Below, in pieces: positions 44,723 to 54,196 of a stretch of DNA of 64,000 nt. A program made the position numbers and the translations under genes. The notes beneath the pieces were generated by a model, which saw only the letters and a list, made by a program, of their open reading frames with translations, had not been told where the DNA came from and did no database searches. The stretch spans positions 310,001 to 374,000 of the forward strand of contig NZ_CANNGQ010000004.1 in the NCBI RefSeq assembly GCF_947504145.1, given 5' to 3'. The stretch's first letter is position 1. The number at the start of each line of letters is the position of its first letter. This stretch comes from an uncultured Microbulbifer sp. Lineage in GTDB: Bacteria; Pseudomonadota; Gammaproteobacteria; Pseudomonadales; Cellvibrionaceae.

Positions 44723-46417
44723 TTAGAGCTCCGGCTCAACTACCTTACTCAGATCACCCACACCGGCCTCTTTCAGCAGGGAGTCCACCAGTGGCGCCAT
44801 GGCGCGGTGCTTGAGTGCGCTACCGACAAGTGCTTCTGGCAGGCTCTGGCTCTGTGTTTCGCCATCGCTGTCCACGATACCACCGCTGGTGCGGCCGCCG
44901 ACGCCGTTCAGACCTTCCACGGAGATAATCTTCATACCGTCGATCTTCTCCAGCGGGCGTACGCTCTCGCGCACAATACCCGGCAGGCTCTCGTGCAGGC
45001 TGAGCACGCGCTTCAGTGCAATCTGCGCATCGCTGAGGCTGTTCATCGCTTCGTTCATCAGGCGCTGGCCTTCGGCGTCCACCGCGTATTTCTCGCGGTC
45101 GGCTTCCACCTTGATACGCACTGCTTCGGCTTCTGCAGACGCCTGCAGGCGCAGCGCTTCGGCCTTGTCTTCCGCGGCTGCCTTTTCCGCTTCAGCGGCA
45201 ACCTTGATGGAAGTGGCCTGACGTTCCGCTTCTTTCTGCGCCTCAATGATTTCAATGCGCTTGTCACGTTCCGCGACCTCTACATCCTTGGCGGTACGCA
45301 CCTGCTCTTCGGCCTTCACCGCTTCGGCGCGGGCCACGTTTGCCTGCTGATCCGCCAGCGACTGCTCTTTAGATTTTTCCGCGACCGCAATGGCCCGCTC
45401 CTGCTCGGCAATTTCTACGGATTTCGTCTTGGAGATACGCTGCTCGTCCAGCACGCGTTCACGTTCGATTTCCTGCTCCTGCAGGCGTTTTTCTTTTTCA
45501 ATTTCCAGCAGGCGGGTGGCCTGTTCGGCGGCGATCCGCGACTGATCGACTTCGCGCTCGGCTTCAATGGTCGCCTGGCGAGCGGCACGCTCCTGTGCAG
45601 CGGTTTCTTTCGCCATATCCGCTTTCTGAGCGGCTTCGCGATTTTCAAGCTCACGCTGCTGCTCGAGGTGGGCATAACGTTTTTCTTTCTCGATTTCGAG
45701 ACGCTGACGTTCGGCTTCGAGGTTTTTGGTCTCGATTTGCACACGAGTATCCTGCTCCACGTCGTTCACTTCTTTACGACGGGCCTCGATAGAGCGGGTC
45801 ATGCTGGCAAGACCTTCCGCATCGAATACATTGTCTTGGTTGAAGAATTCTTTGCCGGTCTGATCCAGCCCGGTGAGAGACACTGACTCCAGTTCGAGAC
45901 CATTTTTCAACAGGTCCTCAGAAACCACCTGTTGTACTTTCTGTACGAACTGACTGCGTTGCTCGTGCAGTTCGGCCATTTCCATTTCTGCAGCCACCGA
46001 GCGCAGAGCATCGACAAACTTGCCTTCGATCATTTCTTTCAGCGCTTCCGGATCCAGAGTGCGCACACCCAGTGTCTGCGCTGCATTGGCGATCGCATCG
46101 GTATCCGGCTTCACGCGCAGGTAAAACTCGGCAAGTACATCCACACGCATGCGATCTTTGGTGATCAGTGCCTGATGTTCCTTGCGAGATACCGCCAGGC
46201 GAAGGGTATTCATGTTGACCGGAATGATTTCATGCAACACCGGCAGCACCAACGCGCCACCGTTCATAATGACTTTCTGGCCGCCCATACCGGTGCGCAC
46301 AAAGGAGCGTTCTTTCGATGCACGGGTATACAGCCGCGCAAAAATGGTGCCGATAATAATCAGGCCAACCAGTACTGCCCCGGCCATAATCGCAATGCTA
46401 TGCAAATTTTGAATCAC
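44723..46417 (-). CDS. Flotillin/SPFH-domain membrane scaffold protein (YqiK-like)
   Basis: A 564-residue flotillin-like protein. One N-terminal membrane helix (about 8-28), an SPFH/PHB domain (about 40-210: RTGMGGQKVIMNGGALVLPVLH, DRMRVDVLAEFYLRVKP), a long Glu/Ala/Arg-rich coiled coil (about 215-460) and a C-terminal flotillin tail. Forms oligomeric rings in ordered membrane patches. Last gene of a unit with an OB-fold membrane protein and a small hypothetical gene, the same pairing as YqiJ-YqiK of E. coli and the NfeD-flotillin pairs elsewhere. Confidence 0.92.
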   Translation of the reverse strand: MIQNLHSIAIMAGAVLVGLIIIGTIFARLYTRASKERSFVRTGMGGQKVIMNGGALVLPVLHEIIPVNMNTLRLAVSRKEHQALITKDRMRVDVLAEFYLRVKPDTDAIANAAQTLGVRTLDPEALKEMIEGKFVDALRSVAAEMEMAELHEQRSQFVQKVQQVVSEDLLKNGLELESVSLTGLDQTGKEFFNQDNVFDAEGLASMTRSIEARRKEVNDVEQDTRVQIETKNLEAERQRLEIEKEKRYAHLEQQRELENREAAQKADMAKETAAQERAARQATIEAEREVDQSRIAAEQATRLLEIEKEKRLQEQEIERERVLDEQRISKTKSVEIAEQERAIAVAEKSKEQSLADQQANVARAEAVKAEEQVRTAKDVEVAERDKRIEIIEAQKEAERQATSIKVAAEAEKAAAEDKAEALRLQASAEAEAVRIKVEADREKYAVDAEGQRLMNEAMNSLSDAQIALKRVLSLHESLPGIVRESVRPLEKIDGMKIISVEGLNGVGGRTSGGIVDSDGETQSQSLPEALVGSALKHRAMAPLVDSLLKEAGVGDLSKVVEPEL

Positions 46418-46516
46418 GGTTTATTTCTCCCAAATATTTTTAATGTTTTTTGCGGTTTGGTTGTTCGAACTTGTTAGCATGATTGCCATTGAGCCCCCCA
46501 CACAATCCACAGGTAG

Positions 46517-47158
46517 TTAGCCGGCCGGGCGAATAGCCCGGAAGCTGGCTCCCTGCTCTTCCACCAGCACCACTTGCTGTCCCTGAGAAAATAGCTCGCC
46601 CTCATCGTAAGGCTCCACCATGACATAGTGCGTAGTGCCGAATTCATCTTTAAAGCGCGCTTCCGCCGGCGAGCCGACCGCCGCTTCGCCAATGGTGATT
46701 ACTGCCTGTCGGCCCGCAAACGAGTTGCGTTCCACTGCCTGTGTTTCATCCCCCAGGGCAAAGTAGCGCAGCATCCGGCCAAACAGGCGCACCTGCGGCA
46801 ATGCAAGAAACAGCACCGGTATTACCAGTATCCAGGTCGGAATAAGTGCACCGAGCAGCCCCTCGGCCACCATTTGGATCAGCAGCCCGGTAATTCCGAA
46901 GCTGACCAGAAACGCCACCAACAGGATCAACGCCGGCACTTCGCCAAAGCGCAGCCAACCAAGCAGTTTCGTCAAACCAGCGCTGGGGCCGCTATCGGGC
47001 ATCCCTCCATTGAGGTCGATGTCTGGCAAAAGGTTGTCGAGTAGATCGGAAAGGCCGACACCGATCAGCATCATCACCCCTTCGAGTAGGGCAATCATCA
47101 ACATCAATACCAGAGCGCCGGTAAATAGCTGGTTACCATCTTGTAGAAAGAATTCCAT
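46517..47158 (-). CDS. OB-fold/NfeD-like membrane protein (YqiJ-like)
   Basis: A 213-residue protein partnered with flotillin. ATG 47158 follows AGGAGG. Three or so hydrophobic segments (about 14-36, 67-90, 97-118) are followed by a C-terminal soluble OB-fold domain (about 140-205: NSFAGRQAVITIGEAAVGSPAEARFKD, EGELFSQGQQVVLVEEQGASFRAI). The pattern matches YqiJ/NfeD-type proteins, which are encoded next to flotillins and are thought to help them assemble or target membranes. Confidence 0.85.
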   Translation of the reverse strand: MEFFLQDGNQLFTGALVLMLMIALLEGVMMLIGVGLSDLLDNLLPDIDLNGGMPDSGPSAGLTKLLGWLRFGEVPALILLVAFLVSFGITGLLIQMVAEGLLGALIPTWILVIPVLFLALPQVRLFGRMLRYFALGDETQAVERNSFAGRQAVITIGEAAVGSPAEARFKDEFGTTHYVMVEPYDEGELFSQGQQVVLVEEQGASFRAIRPAG

Positions 47159-47178
47159 CAAACCTCCTGAAGCCAATA

Positions 47179-47634
47179 TCAGTACTGCAGTAAATTTTTA
47201 ACGCGCTGCTTAATCGTTTCCGCTACATCCTGGTCAACAAGTCGCGGCTCATCCTGTACCGATAACAACAGCATTTTTTCCAAAAAAGATTCGATGGCCG
47301 GCAGCGCTCTGCGCTCCAGGGCAGGAGCCAATCTTTTCTCTTCAGTGCATACCTGGATAGCTGCAGCGCTTTCCGATACTAGCTCCAGCAATGACTCCAC
47401 GAGTAAGCTTCGGTGGTTTTCTTCCAAATAGCGGCTTTTAATTGGCAACATGGATTCACCGGCGGCCAAATAGGATTGGGCGTAGCGACTCACACCCACA
47501 GACTCCCTTGCCATGGCAATCAACTCACGCACTTTTTCGCTCTGCGTAAACGCACCATTTCGATCGATTGACATCAGGTAGGCATAATCATCTGGAGACA
47601 GACGCACGGATATAGACTGTGTTTTATTTAGCAT
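47179..47634 (-). CDS. Hypothetical protein leading the flotillin operon
   Basis: A 151-residue protein I do not recognise. ATG 47634 follows GGGAG; a longer frame adds 14 residues without a ribosome-binding site. The N-terminal SISVRLSPDDYAYLMSIDRNGAFTQSEKVRELI resembles a ribbon-helix-helix-like DNA-binding start (beta strand followed by two helices), and the rest is helical without membrane segments. Twenty bases separate it from the YqiJ-like gene, so it is almost surely co-transcribed and may regulate the operon. Confidence 0.7.
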   Translation of the reverse strand: MLNKTQSISVRLSPDDYAYLMSIDRNGAFTQSEKVRELIAMARESVGVSRYAQSYLAAGESMLPIKSRYLEENHRSLLVESLLELVSESAAAIQVCTEEKRLAPALERRALPAIESFLEKMLLLSVQDEPRLVDQDVAETIKQRVKNLLQY

Positions 47635-47787
47635 GGTGCTCCCAAGCAAAAACCGTGTATACAAAAGTACACACATGCTCTCACAGCGTCAATTACACCG
47701 CATTACATCAAATGGAGATGATGACCAAACAGCAAAATGGTTGAATATTAGCCACAACCCAGCCCGCCTGTTTAGTTTTCGTCCATA

Positions 47788-47814
47788 AAAAAACCACCCG
47801 GGGGTGGTTATCAT
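47788..47814 (-). terminator. Terminator of the exopolysaccharide operon
   Basis: Minus strand AACCACCC-CC-GGGTGGTT followed by TTTTTT, about 110 bases after the stop of the phosphatase gene. The rest of the 285-base gap to the flotillin operon shows no gene. Confidence 0.8.
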
Positions 47815-47919
47815 GTGTTTCGTCGCTCTTCATGGACTAAGCCACTGGTATTAATAATGTCCGTGCGCGTCCTCTGTGGTCTAATTCTTGTTCAGCCGAA
47901 CATTGTTTGCTCTTACGCC

Positions 47920-48660
47920 TCACCTGGATGAGGTCACAAAGCGGTCACCCACGATCTTTGCAGGGTTATCACGCACCATCTCCCAAGCCCGCTTTTCACC
48001 TACTATTTTCTCCGCCGCACGACGGCCCTCAGCAAGATTTGGTGGCCGCCGCTGAATATGATGGGTATCCGTAGCCAGTACAGTGGCCAACCCCTTCTTC
48101 AGGATCTCGGTGGCGCGGACACGTGCCGGCTCGCCGAACTGGCCAACCAACGCACCTGCCGTTACCTGAAATAAACACCCGGCCTGTACCAAAGGGTCGA
48201 TTTGATGCAAATCCCGCATAATGTCTTTGTTGCGTTCTGGGTGCGCAATCAACGGCCGGATATTCTGACGAGCGAGCCAACCGAGCAGCTTTGGCAAGCC
48301 TGCCGGGATGTGACTATGGGGCATTTCCAGCAATACCAGGAGATCTCCCTCCCAGTAACCCAGTGCCGGAAGTGTATTGGTCGAGGCGAGGTAAATTAGC
48401 TCATCTGACACACGCACCTCTGCGGCAAGCGCAAATTTGATACTGAGGTCTTTGTAGGAGGGTAAATTACCAAGGAACTCGCGAAAAGCGTGTTCTATGG
48501 AGCGAGAGGTGTTTGAGTAGCGCCCCGGGTGGATATGTGGGGTTGCCACCATATGAGTGATACCGTTAGCAGCCGCCGCCCGGATAAGCGCCACGCTTTG
48601 CTCTAATGTCCGGGGACCATCGTCAATCCCGGGCAGAATATGGCAGTGCAGATCAATCAT
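47920..48660 (-). CDS. PHP-family tyrosine-protein phosphatase (CpsB/YwqE type)
   Basis: A 246-residue manganese-dependent phosphatase of the PHP superfamily that dephosphorylates the Wzc-type kinase in capsule and EPS systems. Motifs: MIDLHCHILPGIDDGP (1-16, metal His residues), MVATPHIHPGRYSN (about 37-50), PLIAHPERNKDI (about 137-148) and LATDTHHIQRRPP (about 198-210). It is the last gene of the EPS operon, 105 bases after the kinase gene, which is its expected substrate. Confidence 0.92.
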   Translation of the reverse strand: MIDLHCHILPGIDDGPRTLEQSVALIRAAAANGITHMVATPHIHPGRYSNTSRSIEHAFREFLGNLPSYKDLSIKFALAAEVRVSDELIYLASTNTLPALGYWEGDLLVLLEMPHSHIPAGLPKLLGWLARQNIRPLIAHPERNKDIMRDLHQIDPLVQAGCLFQVTAGALVGQFGEPARVRATEILKKGLATVLATDTHHIQRRPPNLAEGRRAAEKIVGEKRAWEMVRDNPAKIVGDRFVTSSR

Positions 48661-48765
48661 TGGCGTATATTATCGCATTTATTGCGCATTTGTCCGCCGT
48701 CGAGTATGCGCTCTGAACCCGTTTACCTTCACTTAGTGAAGGAATGTCCTTGAACGACTTGGGTC

Positions 48766-50940
48766 CTATCCAGAATATTCCGGGTAATAACCGTAGTATT
48801 GATCGGAATAAGCGCTCCGTTTCTGCATCGAGACGCAGTTCAGGATGACGCCATCAGGTCTCACACCGATGCTTGCCAGACGAGAAATTCCCGCACGGAT
48901 AACGCCTACTCTTGTATCTTCTGCACGCACCACATAAAGCAGCGAACCGACCAACTTGGAAATGACCAGCACATCGCTAACCGCCTGCACCGGCGGAGTA
49001 TCAATAATAATGCGGTCGTACTTTGTCCTGAGCTCTTTCAGCATATTCTGAAACTGTACCGACCCCAGTAACCTCTGAGGATCCTCTGGACGGATTCCGG
49101 ACGGCATCAAATCAATGCCACTTTTTTTATCCCCTACAATACACTCATTGATGGCAAACCTGCCGGATAGGAGGTCGGCCAGACCAGGCCGATTCGGCGC
49201 TATACCAAATTTTCTCGCGATAGAGGGGCACCGCATATCGGCATCAATTAACAATACTTTTTCCAGCTGCCCGAGGGAGAAGGATAGATTGATGGATATT
49301 GACGTCTTTCCTTCTTCTGGAGCCGACGAGGTCACACAGATTACATCGGCTTTATTGTCTAACCTTGAAAGTACAACGCCGGTTCGCAACGATCTGATAG
49401 CCTCAGAGAACTGCCTGTCCTCTCCATCAAAGTAGTTATACAGCGGCAGATCGCCAGAGGACTCTAGGGGTACCATACCCATCATTGGCTGGCCAAGCTT
49501 CCTGCTAATGTCCTGAGGGTCCCGGATTCCATTTTTCAGAAAGTCCAGAAGAACCACTAGAGCCACGCCCAAGCCCGCGCTTGCGACAAATGCAAACAAA
49601 ACCAGAAGTCTCTTTTTGGACGCCAGTGGCCGTCTGGGTGTGACCGCCGGATCTGCTAGGCGGGCCGCCGCGGATTCATATCCCGATACTTCACGGGTTT
49701 CCTTAAATCTCGTCAGGAATGTATTGTAAAGCTGACTGTTTATCTGGACTTCCCGCTTTAGCTCGTCATAACGAACCTCTTTTTGTGCTACCGCTTGCAA
49801 ATCAGATTTTGCCGTCGCCAGCTCTCGCTCAAGAGTCCGCACCTTTTCCCTTGCCTGCTCGAAGTCCACCTCAATACTTGCCACGAGGTTCGCTATCTCA
49901 CTCCGGAGTTGGGCGCGTGCGCTGTCAAGCTCGTCTTGCGCTGCCTGCATGGTCGGATGCTTCGGGCCATAACGGCGAGCCAACTCGGTGACGCCGAGCT
50001 GGGCAGACGTTTCTGCCTGCCTCGCAGCCTGAATCAAGGGGTGATTCAGAACCTCAGGCTGGCTTAGCAATGACTCTGCTTCGCTATTTTTCCGCCGGAC
50101 CTGATTGTAAATCGCCTCGACGACTTTAAGCTCCCGCCTCGCCTCCAGCAGCTGATTCATGGTTTCATTTAGCTCTTGAGAAGCAAGCCCCCGCACTCCT
50201 TGCAGGTCTACCAAATCCTCCCGCTGCTGAAACTCGTTTAGCGCGTGCTCGGAGTCTTCCAGTTTGACGCGAAGACCTTCCAGCCTCTCACTCAGCCAGC
50301 TGGTGGCCTTTTCAGTGACATCGGTACGAACACTTTGCTGCTCTTCGATATAAGCTTGCGCTACCGCATTCGGTATAGCCGCTGCCAACTGCGCTGAGTA
50401 GCTTTCATAAGACAACTTGATCAGCTGCGTAGTTCTGACCGGTTGTACATTTATTCTGTCCACAATCTGATTTACGATCTGTTCGCGCTTGCGGCGGGAT
50501 AACGCGGCGGGATCCAGTGAAGGAGCTTCATCCTCCATACCAAGCCAATGCTTTACCTTTGAAGAAAGTGAGGGCTTGGGTGGTCGATTGAACTCTTCAT
50601 GGTTTTCTAGATTAACCGCATCAACGACGCGCTCGGCAATTGCACGCGACCGCAACATTTCAACTTGCGTCATCAGAAACTCACGACGTTGTGCACCGGC
50701 CTCATACACATCTCGGATAGAAACCAGATTGGCCTGGTTAGTAGACAACAGTAGTGTCGCAGTTGCCTGGTATCTATCGCGAATACTTTGAACGGAAAAA
50801 TATGCAGCTGTGGTGACAATCAGAGCAAACGCAGCGATATACCATTTCTTTTCATAAACGGCAAAAAAAAGGGCAATTAGATCTATATTACCCAGAGGCG
50901 AAGAGTTCGGCTCCTCGTCGATATGATTGTGATTCTCCAT
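48766..50940 (-). CDS. Wzc-type polysaccharide co-polymerase / tyrosine autokinase
   Basis: A 724-residue inner-membrane BY-kinase. An N-terminal Wzz domain with membrane helix (about 32-50), periplasmic coiled coil (about 200-410), a second membrane helix (about 450-470), and a cytoplasmic kinase: Walker A SSAPEEGKTS (about 542-551), Walker A' LLIDADMRCPS (about 569-579), Walker B IIIDTPP (about 645-651). The C-terminal tail is a tyrosine cluster (YSDQYYGYYPEYSG), the autophosphorylation site. Works with the export protein upstream and the PHP phosphatase downstream to control polymer length and export. Confidence 0.95.
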   Translation of the reverse strand: MENHNHIDEEPNSSPLGNIDLIALFFAVYEKKWYIAAFALIVTTAAYFSVQSIRDRYQATATLLLSTNQANLVSIRDVYEAGAQRREFLMTQVEMLRSRAIAERVVDAVNLENHEEFNRPPKPSLSSKVKHWLGMEDEAPSLDPAALSRRKREQIVNQIVDRINVQPVRTTQLIKLSYESYSAQLAAAIPNAVAQAYIEEQQSVRTDVTEKATSWLSERLEGLRVKLEDSEHALNEFQQREDLVDLQGVRGLASQELNETMNQLLEARRELKVVEAIYNQVRRKNSEAESLLSQPEVLNHPLIQAARQAETSAQLGVTELARRYGPKHPTMQAAQDELDSARAQLRSEIANLVASIEVDFEQAREKVRTLERELATAKSDLQAVAQKEVRYDELKREVQINSQLYNTFLTRFKETREVSGYESAAARLADPAVTPRRPLASKKRLLVLFAFVASAGLGVALVVLLDFLKNGIRDPQDISRKLGQPMMGMVPLESSGDLPLYNYFDGEDRQFSEAIRSLRTGVVLSRLDNKADVICVTSSAPEEGKTSISINLSFSLGQLEKVLLIDADMRCPSIARKFGIAPNRPGLADLLSGRFAINECIVGDKKSGIDLMPSGIRPEDPQRLLGSVQFQNMLKELRTKYDRIIIDTPPVQAVSDVLVISKLVGSLLYVVRAEDTRVGVIRAGISRLASIGVRPDGVILNCVSMQKRSAYSDQYYGYYPEYSG

Positions 50941-50947
50941 ACTCGTG

Positions 50948-51490
50948 TCAGAAAAACCCCTGCTCTATGGTTACTACGTCGCCTGGCCGTAGCTTGGTAG
51001 ACATGTCTACGCGCGTTCGCTCTTCTTCAGATCCACCCTCTCTAATGAGATATATCCTGCTTTCCGACCCCCGCTCCGTGATACCCTGCGCAAGTGCTGT
51101 TGCCTTCCCGACCGTTAAGCCCGGCTGATAGCTATACCCGCCCGGCGCCTGTACCTCGCCGTAGATAAATACCGGACGATATTGGGTAATTGTTACAGTC
51201 ACACTTGGATTAATCAGATAGTCACCCTTAAGGCCTTTTACAATGATCGCCTCAAGCTGCTCCGGCGTAAGGTCAACGACCCTAATCTCGCCGAGAAATG
51301 GATAAGTAATATTTCCGGAATCGCCGAGCATAGCCTCATGATTCAGGTCATTTTCGCCATACACCCGTATTGAAATCCTGTCACCGGCATTTAGACGATA
51401 TTCCGAAAAACTCTCTGCCACCAGCTTGAGCGGAACCATGGTTAAGCCAATCAGCGCGATAAGTAGTGACGAAGCCTTAAGGGCATACAT
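50948..51490 (-). CDS. Polysaccharide export protein (short Wza-like, SLBB)
   Basis: A 180-residue periplasmic/outer-membrane export protein. A signal peptide (1-25) is followed by the Poly_export domain (about 28-110: YRLNAGDRISIRVYGENDLN, INPSVTVTITQYRP) and one SLBB domain (about 108-175: VFIYGEVQAPGGYSYQPGLTV). It has no lipobox and only one SLBB unit, much shorter than E. coli Wza (~380), so the outer-membrane pore may be formed by the barrel protein encoded just upstream. Eight bases separate it from the kinase gene. Confidence 0.92.
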   Translation of the reverse strand: MYALKASSLLIALIGLTMVPLKLVAESFSEYRLNAGDRISIRVYGENDLNHEAMLGDSGNITYPFLGEIRVVDLTPEQLEAIIVKGLKGDYLINPSVTVTITQYRPVFIYGEVQAPGGYSYQPGLTVGKATALAQGITERGSESRIYLIREGGSEEERTRVDMSTKLRPGDVVTIEQGFF

Positions 51491-51518
51491 GTAAAAAATC
51501 CTTTTTGAATACGACCTT

Positions 51519-52730
51519 TTAAAGCGGCGCCTCTATACCCAGAAGAAACCGATTATTGTCCAAGTCCGTGCCATTGACGGTGGTGCTATTTTCAAGGCTG
51601 GAAACACCAAATCGAACAATTATCCACTCGACAGGTAGGTATCGAATTAAAAAACTTGAGCGCATTACTCTGTCCAATCTATCTGCGCCGATGAACTCCC
51701 CTTCCGTCTGACTATACGACAGTGTACTACTCAAATTCTGACCCCACTGGTGCGACCAGGAAAAGACTTTACTGTCGACGTCCACATAACTCGCAACACC
51801 CAGGGATTCCTGTACATTTTCACCCAATGAAAAGGAGAGCGTACTGTATGTTTTTGGGCTCCAGGTAATGGTCGCGTCCCAGCGTGGCCCTTCGAAATCC
51901 GCTCTGACCCCGCGAGTAAATTCCTTTTTAAGCTCCCCCCCCCGTAGCTGGATATTTGTTTTCGGCAATCTAATCTCTGCCGTCGCCATCGCCAGCATTT
52001 CATTACTGTCCCGATCCGGTATTTCGGCGAATTCTGCATACTCCAGATCCGTATCCACCAACTGAATACCCACCAGAAGTAGACTATTCAATTCATACGT
52101 TGTGCTAACGCCAGAATATACGGCCGTAGAATCGCGGATCGAATCGTCAAACTCGCTTTTTCTTATTCCGTGTCGAATCAACCCCTGGAGCCTGCCTCCC
52201 TGGCGCCCCAGGGCAATGCCGATTTCACCACTCGGCCGACGCGTCCTCTCAGCCTCAATCAAGATCGGGGCTAGACCACCATCCAGATTGCCGTTAACGG
52301 ACTGGGCAACGTCCGCGTAACTTGCCGACGTGCGCACCTCTACCATTGCAGCCGCGCGCCATTGCCAACCAAGATCCGCTGCGTAGTCAGTAACATTTTC
52401 CCTCGTTCCATTCAGGTAGTGCCCACGCGTAACGGTAAAGCTACTGCTAAGGTTTGTAACCTGCCCCTCTCTCGACAATTCGATTGACGGAGACACGCGG
52501 GTAACCCAGTCACCCTGACGGTTCTGTGTGGTCAGGAAAACATTATCGTCATATTGCACCTCCAGACCGGCAGAACCGACCAACTCGAACTCTGCCGGCA
52601 GGTCTATGGTAACGGCGTGTGCGGTTGAGGCTATTCCCGCCAAACTACAAAATAAGGCGCTCTGTCGCCAGGTGCGATTAACGGGTCCTCGCGGGAAGAG
52701 CGCCGTGGCGCAGTCGAATCTTGGCTTCAT
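51519..52730 (-). CDS. Outer-membrane beta-barrel protein of EPS operon
   Basis: A protein of about 403 residues with a signal peptide (ALFCSLAGIASTAHA) and many amphipathic strands (GSAGLEVQYDDNVFLT, VTRVSPSIELSREG) resembling the BBP2-type barrels found in exopolysaccharide loci. ATG 52730 is preferred, but an in-frame ATG at 52748 is almost equally good. In some systems this barrel is the outer-membrane exit used together with a short SLBB export protein. No enzymatic motif is visible. Confidence 0.75.
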   Translation of the reverse strand: MKPRFDCATALFPRGPVNRTWRQSALFCSLAGIASTAHAVTIDLPAEFELVGSAGLEVQYDDNVFLTTQNRQGDWVTRVSPSIELSREGQVTNLSSSFTVTRGHYLNGTRENVTDYAADLGWQWRAAAMVEVRTSASYADVAQSVNGNLDGGLAPILIEAERTRRPSGEIGIALGRQGGRLQGLIRHGIRKSEFDDSIRDSTAVYSGVSTTYELNSLLLVGIQLVDTDLEYAEFAEIPDRDSNEMLAMATAEIRLPKTNIQLRGGELKKEFTRGVRADFEGPRWDATITWSPKTYSTLSFSLGENVQESLGVASYVDVDSKVFSWSHQWGQNLSSTLSYSQTEGEFIGADRLDRVMRSSFLIRYLPVEWIIVRFGVSSLENSTTVNGTDLDNNRFLLGIEAPL

Positions 52731-52777
52731 ATCAATTTCCGCTCTCATTCACCGGACTATAAACCGGGATTGACGGC

Positions 52778-54196
52778 TTAATAAGCGTTCTTGTGGTAAA
52801 AACCACGGTAGATGGTCAGAAATATGATTCGAAGATCAAGCAGTATCGACCAGCGGCGAATATACTCGAGATCGTATTCGACACGACGACTCATCTTGTA
52901 AAGGGTGTCCGTCTCGCCCCGAAAGCCTTTTATTTGTGCCAGGCCGGTAATACCTGGCTTTACTTTATGCCGGAGCATATAGCCATTGACCTGACTTCGA
53001 TATTCTTCGTTATGCGCAACGGCATGTGGCCTAGGGCCTACGATAGACATGGTCCCCTGAAGCACATTGAAGAACTGAGGTAGCTCATCAAGAGAAGTTC
53101 GGCGCAAAATTCTTCCTAAAGGAGTAATGCGCTGGTCGCCCTCTTTCGCCTGCTCTACTTTTTCGCCATCATCCATGACGGTCATACTACGGAATTTCCA
53201 TACGTAAATAGTGCGGCCATCCAGCCCGTAGCGTCGCTGCTTGAAGATAACCGGTCCCGGCGACGAAAATTTTACAGCTGCGGCAACCACCAGGAAAACC
53301 GGTGAAATTAGCGTGAGGATAACTGAAGCCAGGGCCAGATCCTCAAGTCGCTTCAACCACCCGTCAAAGCCCTGAATCGGTGTATCAAAGACGCTTAACA
53401 GGCTGCTACTTCCCACCTGATGCCACCGCGCGTGAAGCATCTTCGCCACAAAGAAATTGGGAAGAATATGGACCGTGGCAGTAGTGTCCGAGAATTTGTC
53501 CAGCGCCTCGCTAATGAACTGCTCCGCGCGCATCGGTAAAGCAATAAATACGACATCGAGCTCGCCTGCACGGCCCTTTTTGATGGCCTCATCAACAGTA
53601 CCGAGTATTGGAAACCTGCTCTCATCACCAATGCAGGCGGTGTGCTCTTGAAATTCAGGCACCTCATAGAATCCACTGATATGAATTCCCAGCTGAGGGT
53701 TTTCTGCGAGGTCTTTAGCGAGCTTGTAACCGGATTCCGTGCAGCCGATGATGACCGCCCTGCGTGAATTCCCCCCGTTTAGGCGAATGCAAAACAGCAG
53801 CTGACGCAAGCAAAAGCGCCAGAAAGCGAGAGCAAATAAAGTAAATACCAACCATGCCGCCACCGCCGGCCGCATATAGTCAGCGCCAAAGGCGTTAAAA
53901 GAATAAGCGAGAAGGATAAGGAAGGCACACACCGCAACCCAAGCCGTTGTCACGGTACCAAAAATCCTTTTGTACGTTTCGCCGCGCCAAGACCGGTAAA
54001 GTTCAACTGACTCAGCAATGAACGCAAAACTGACGGCGGCCAAAAGGCCTGCAATCAACCAATCTTTGCCAGGCGTGACTTCAAAGTAAGCGAGACTAGC
54101 GTAAAGTACGCCCTGGATAAGCAGCACATCAAATAATCGATAAAGCGCAGTTATCCCGCCCTGCCTACTGCGGATCCATCCTTGTTCCACAAGCAC
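52778..54196 (-). CDS. Undecaprenyl-phosphate sugar phosphotransferase (WcaJ-type)
   Basis: A 472-residue polyisoprenyl-phosphate hexose-1-phosphate transferase that starts repeat-unit assembly. Four N-terminal membrane helices (about 18-125), a CoA-binding-like Rossmann domain (about 145-260: AVIIGCTESGYKLAKDL), another membrane segment (about 280-305) and the catalytic domain (about 310-472) with KFRSMTVM, RTSLDELPQFFNVLQG, SIVGPRPHA and KPGITGLAQ. First gene of the EPS operon. Glucose-1-phosphate is the usual donor of this subgroup, but galactose cannot be excluded. Confidence 0.93.
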   Translation of the reverse strand: MLVEQGWIRSRQGGITALYRLFDVLLIQGVLYASLAYFEVTPGKDWLIAGLLAAVSFAFIAESVELYRSWRGETYKRIFGTVTTAWVAVCAFLILLAYSFNAFGADYMRPAVAAWLVFTLFALAFWRFCLRQLLFCIRLNGGNSRRAVIIGCTESGYKLAKDLAENPQLGIHISGFYEVPEFQEHTACIGDESRFPILGTVDEAIKKGRAGELDVVFIALPMRAEQFISEALDKFSDTTATVHILPNFFVAKMLHARWHQVGSSSLLSVFDTPIQGFDGWLKRLEDLALASVILTLISPVFLVVAAAVKFSSPGPVIFKQRRYGLDGRTIYVWKFRSMTVMDDGEKVEQAKEGDQRITPLGRILRRTSLDELPQFFNVLQGTMSIVGPRPHAVAHNEEYRSQVNGYMLRHKVKPGITGLAQIKGFRGETDTLYKMSRRVEYDLEYIRRWSILLDLRIIFLTIYRGFYHKNAY

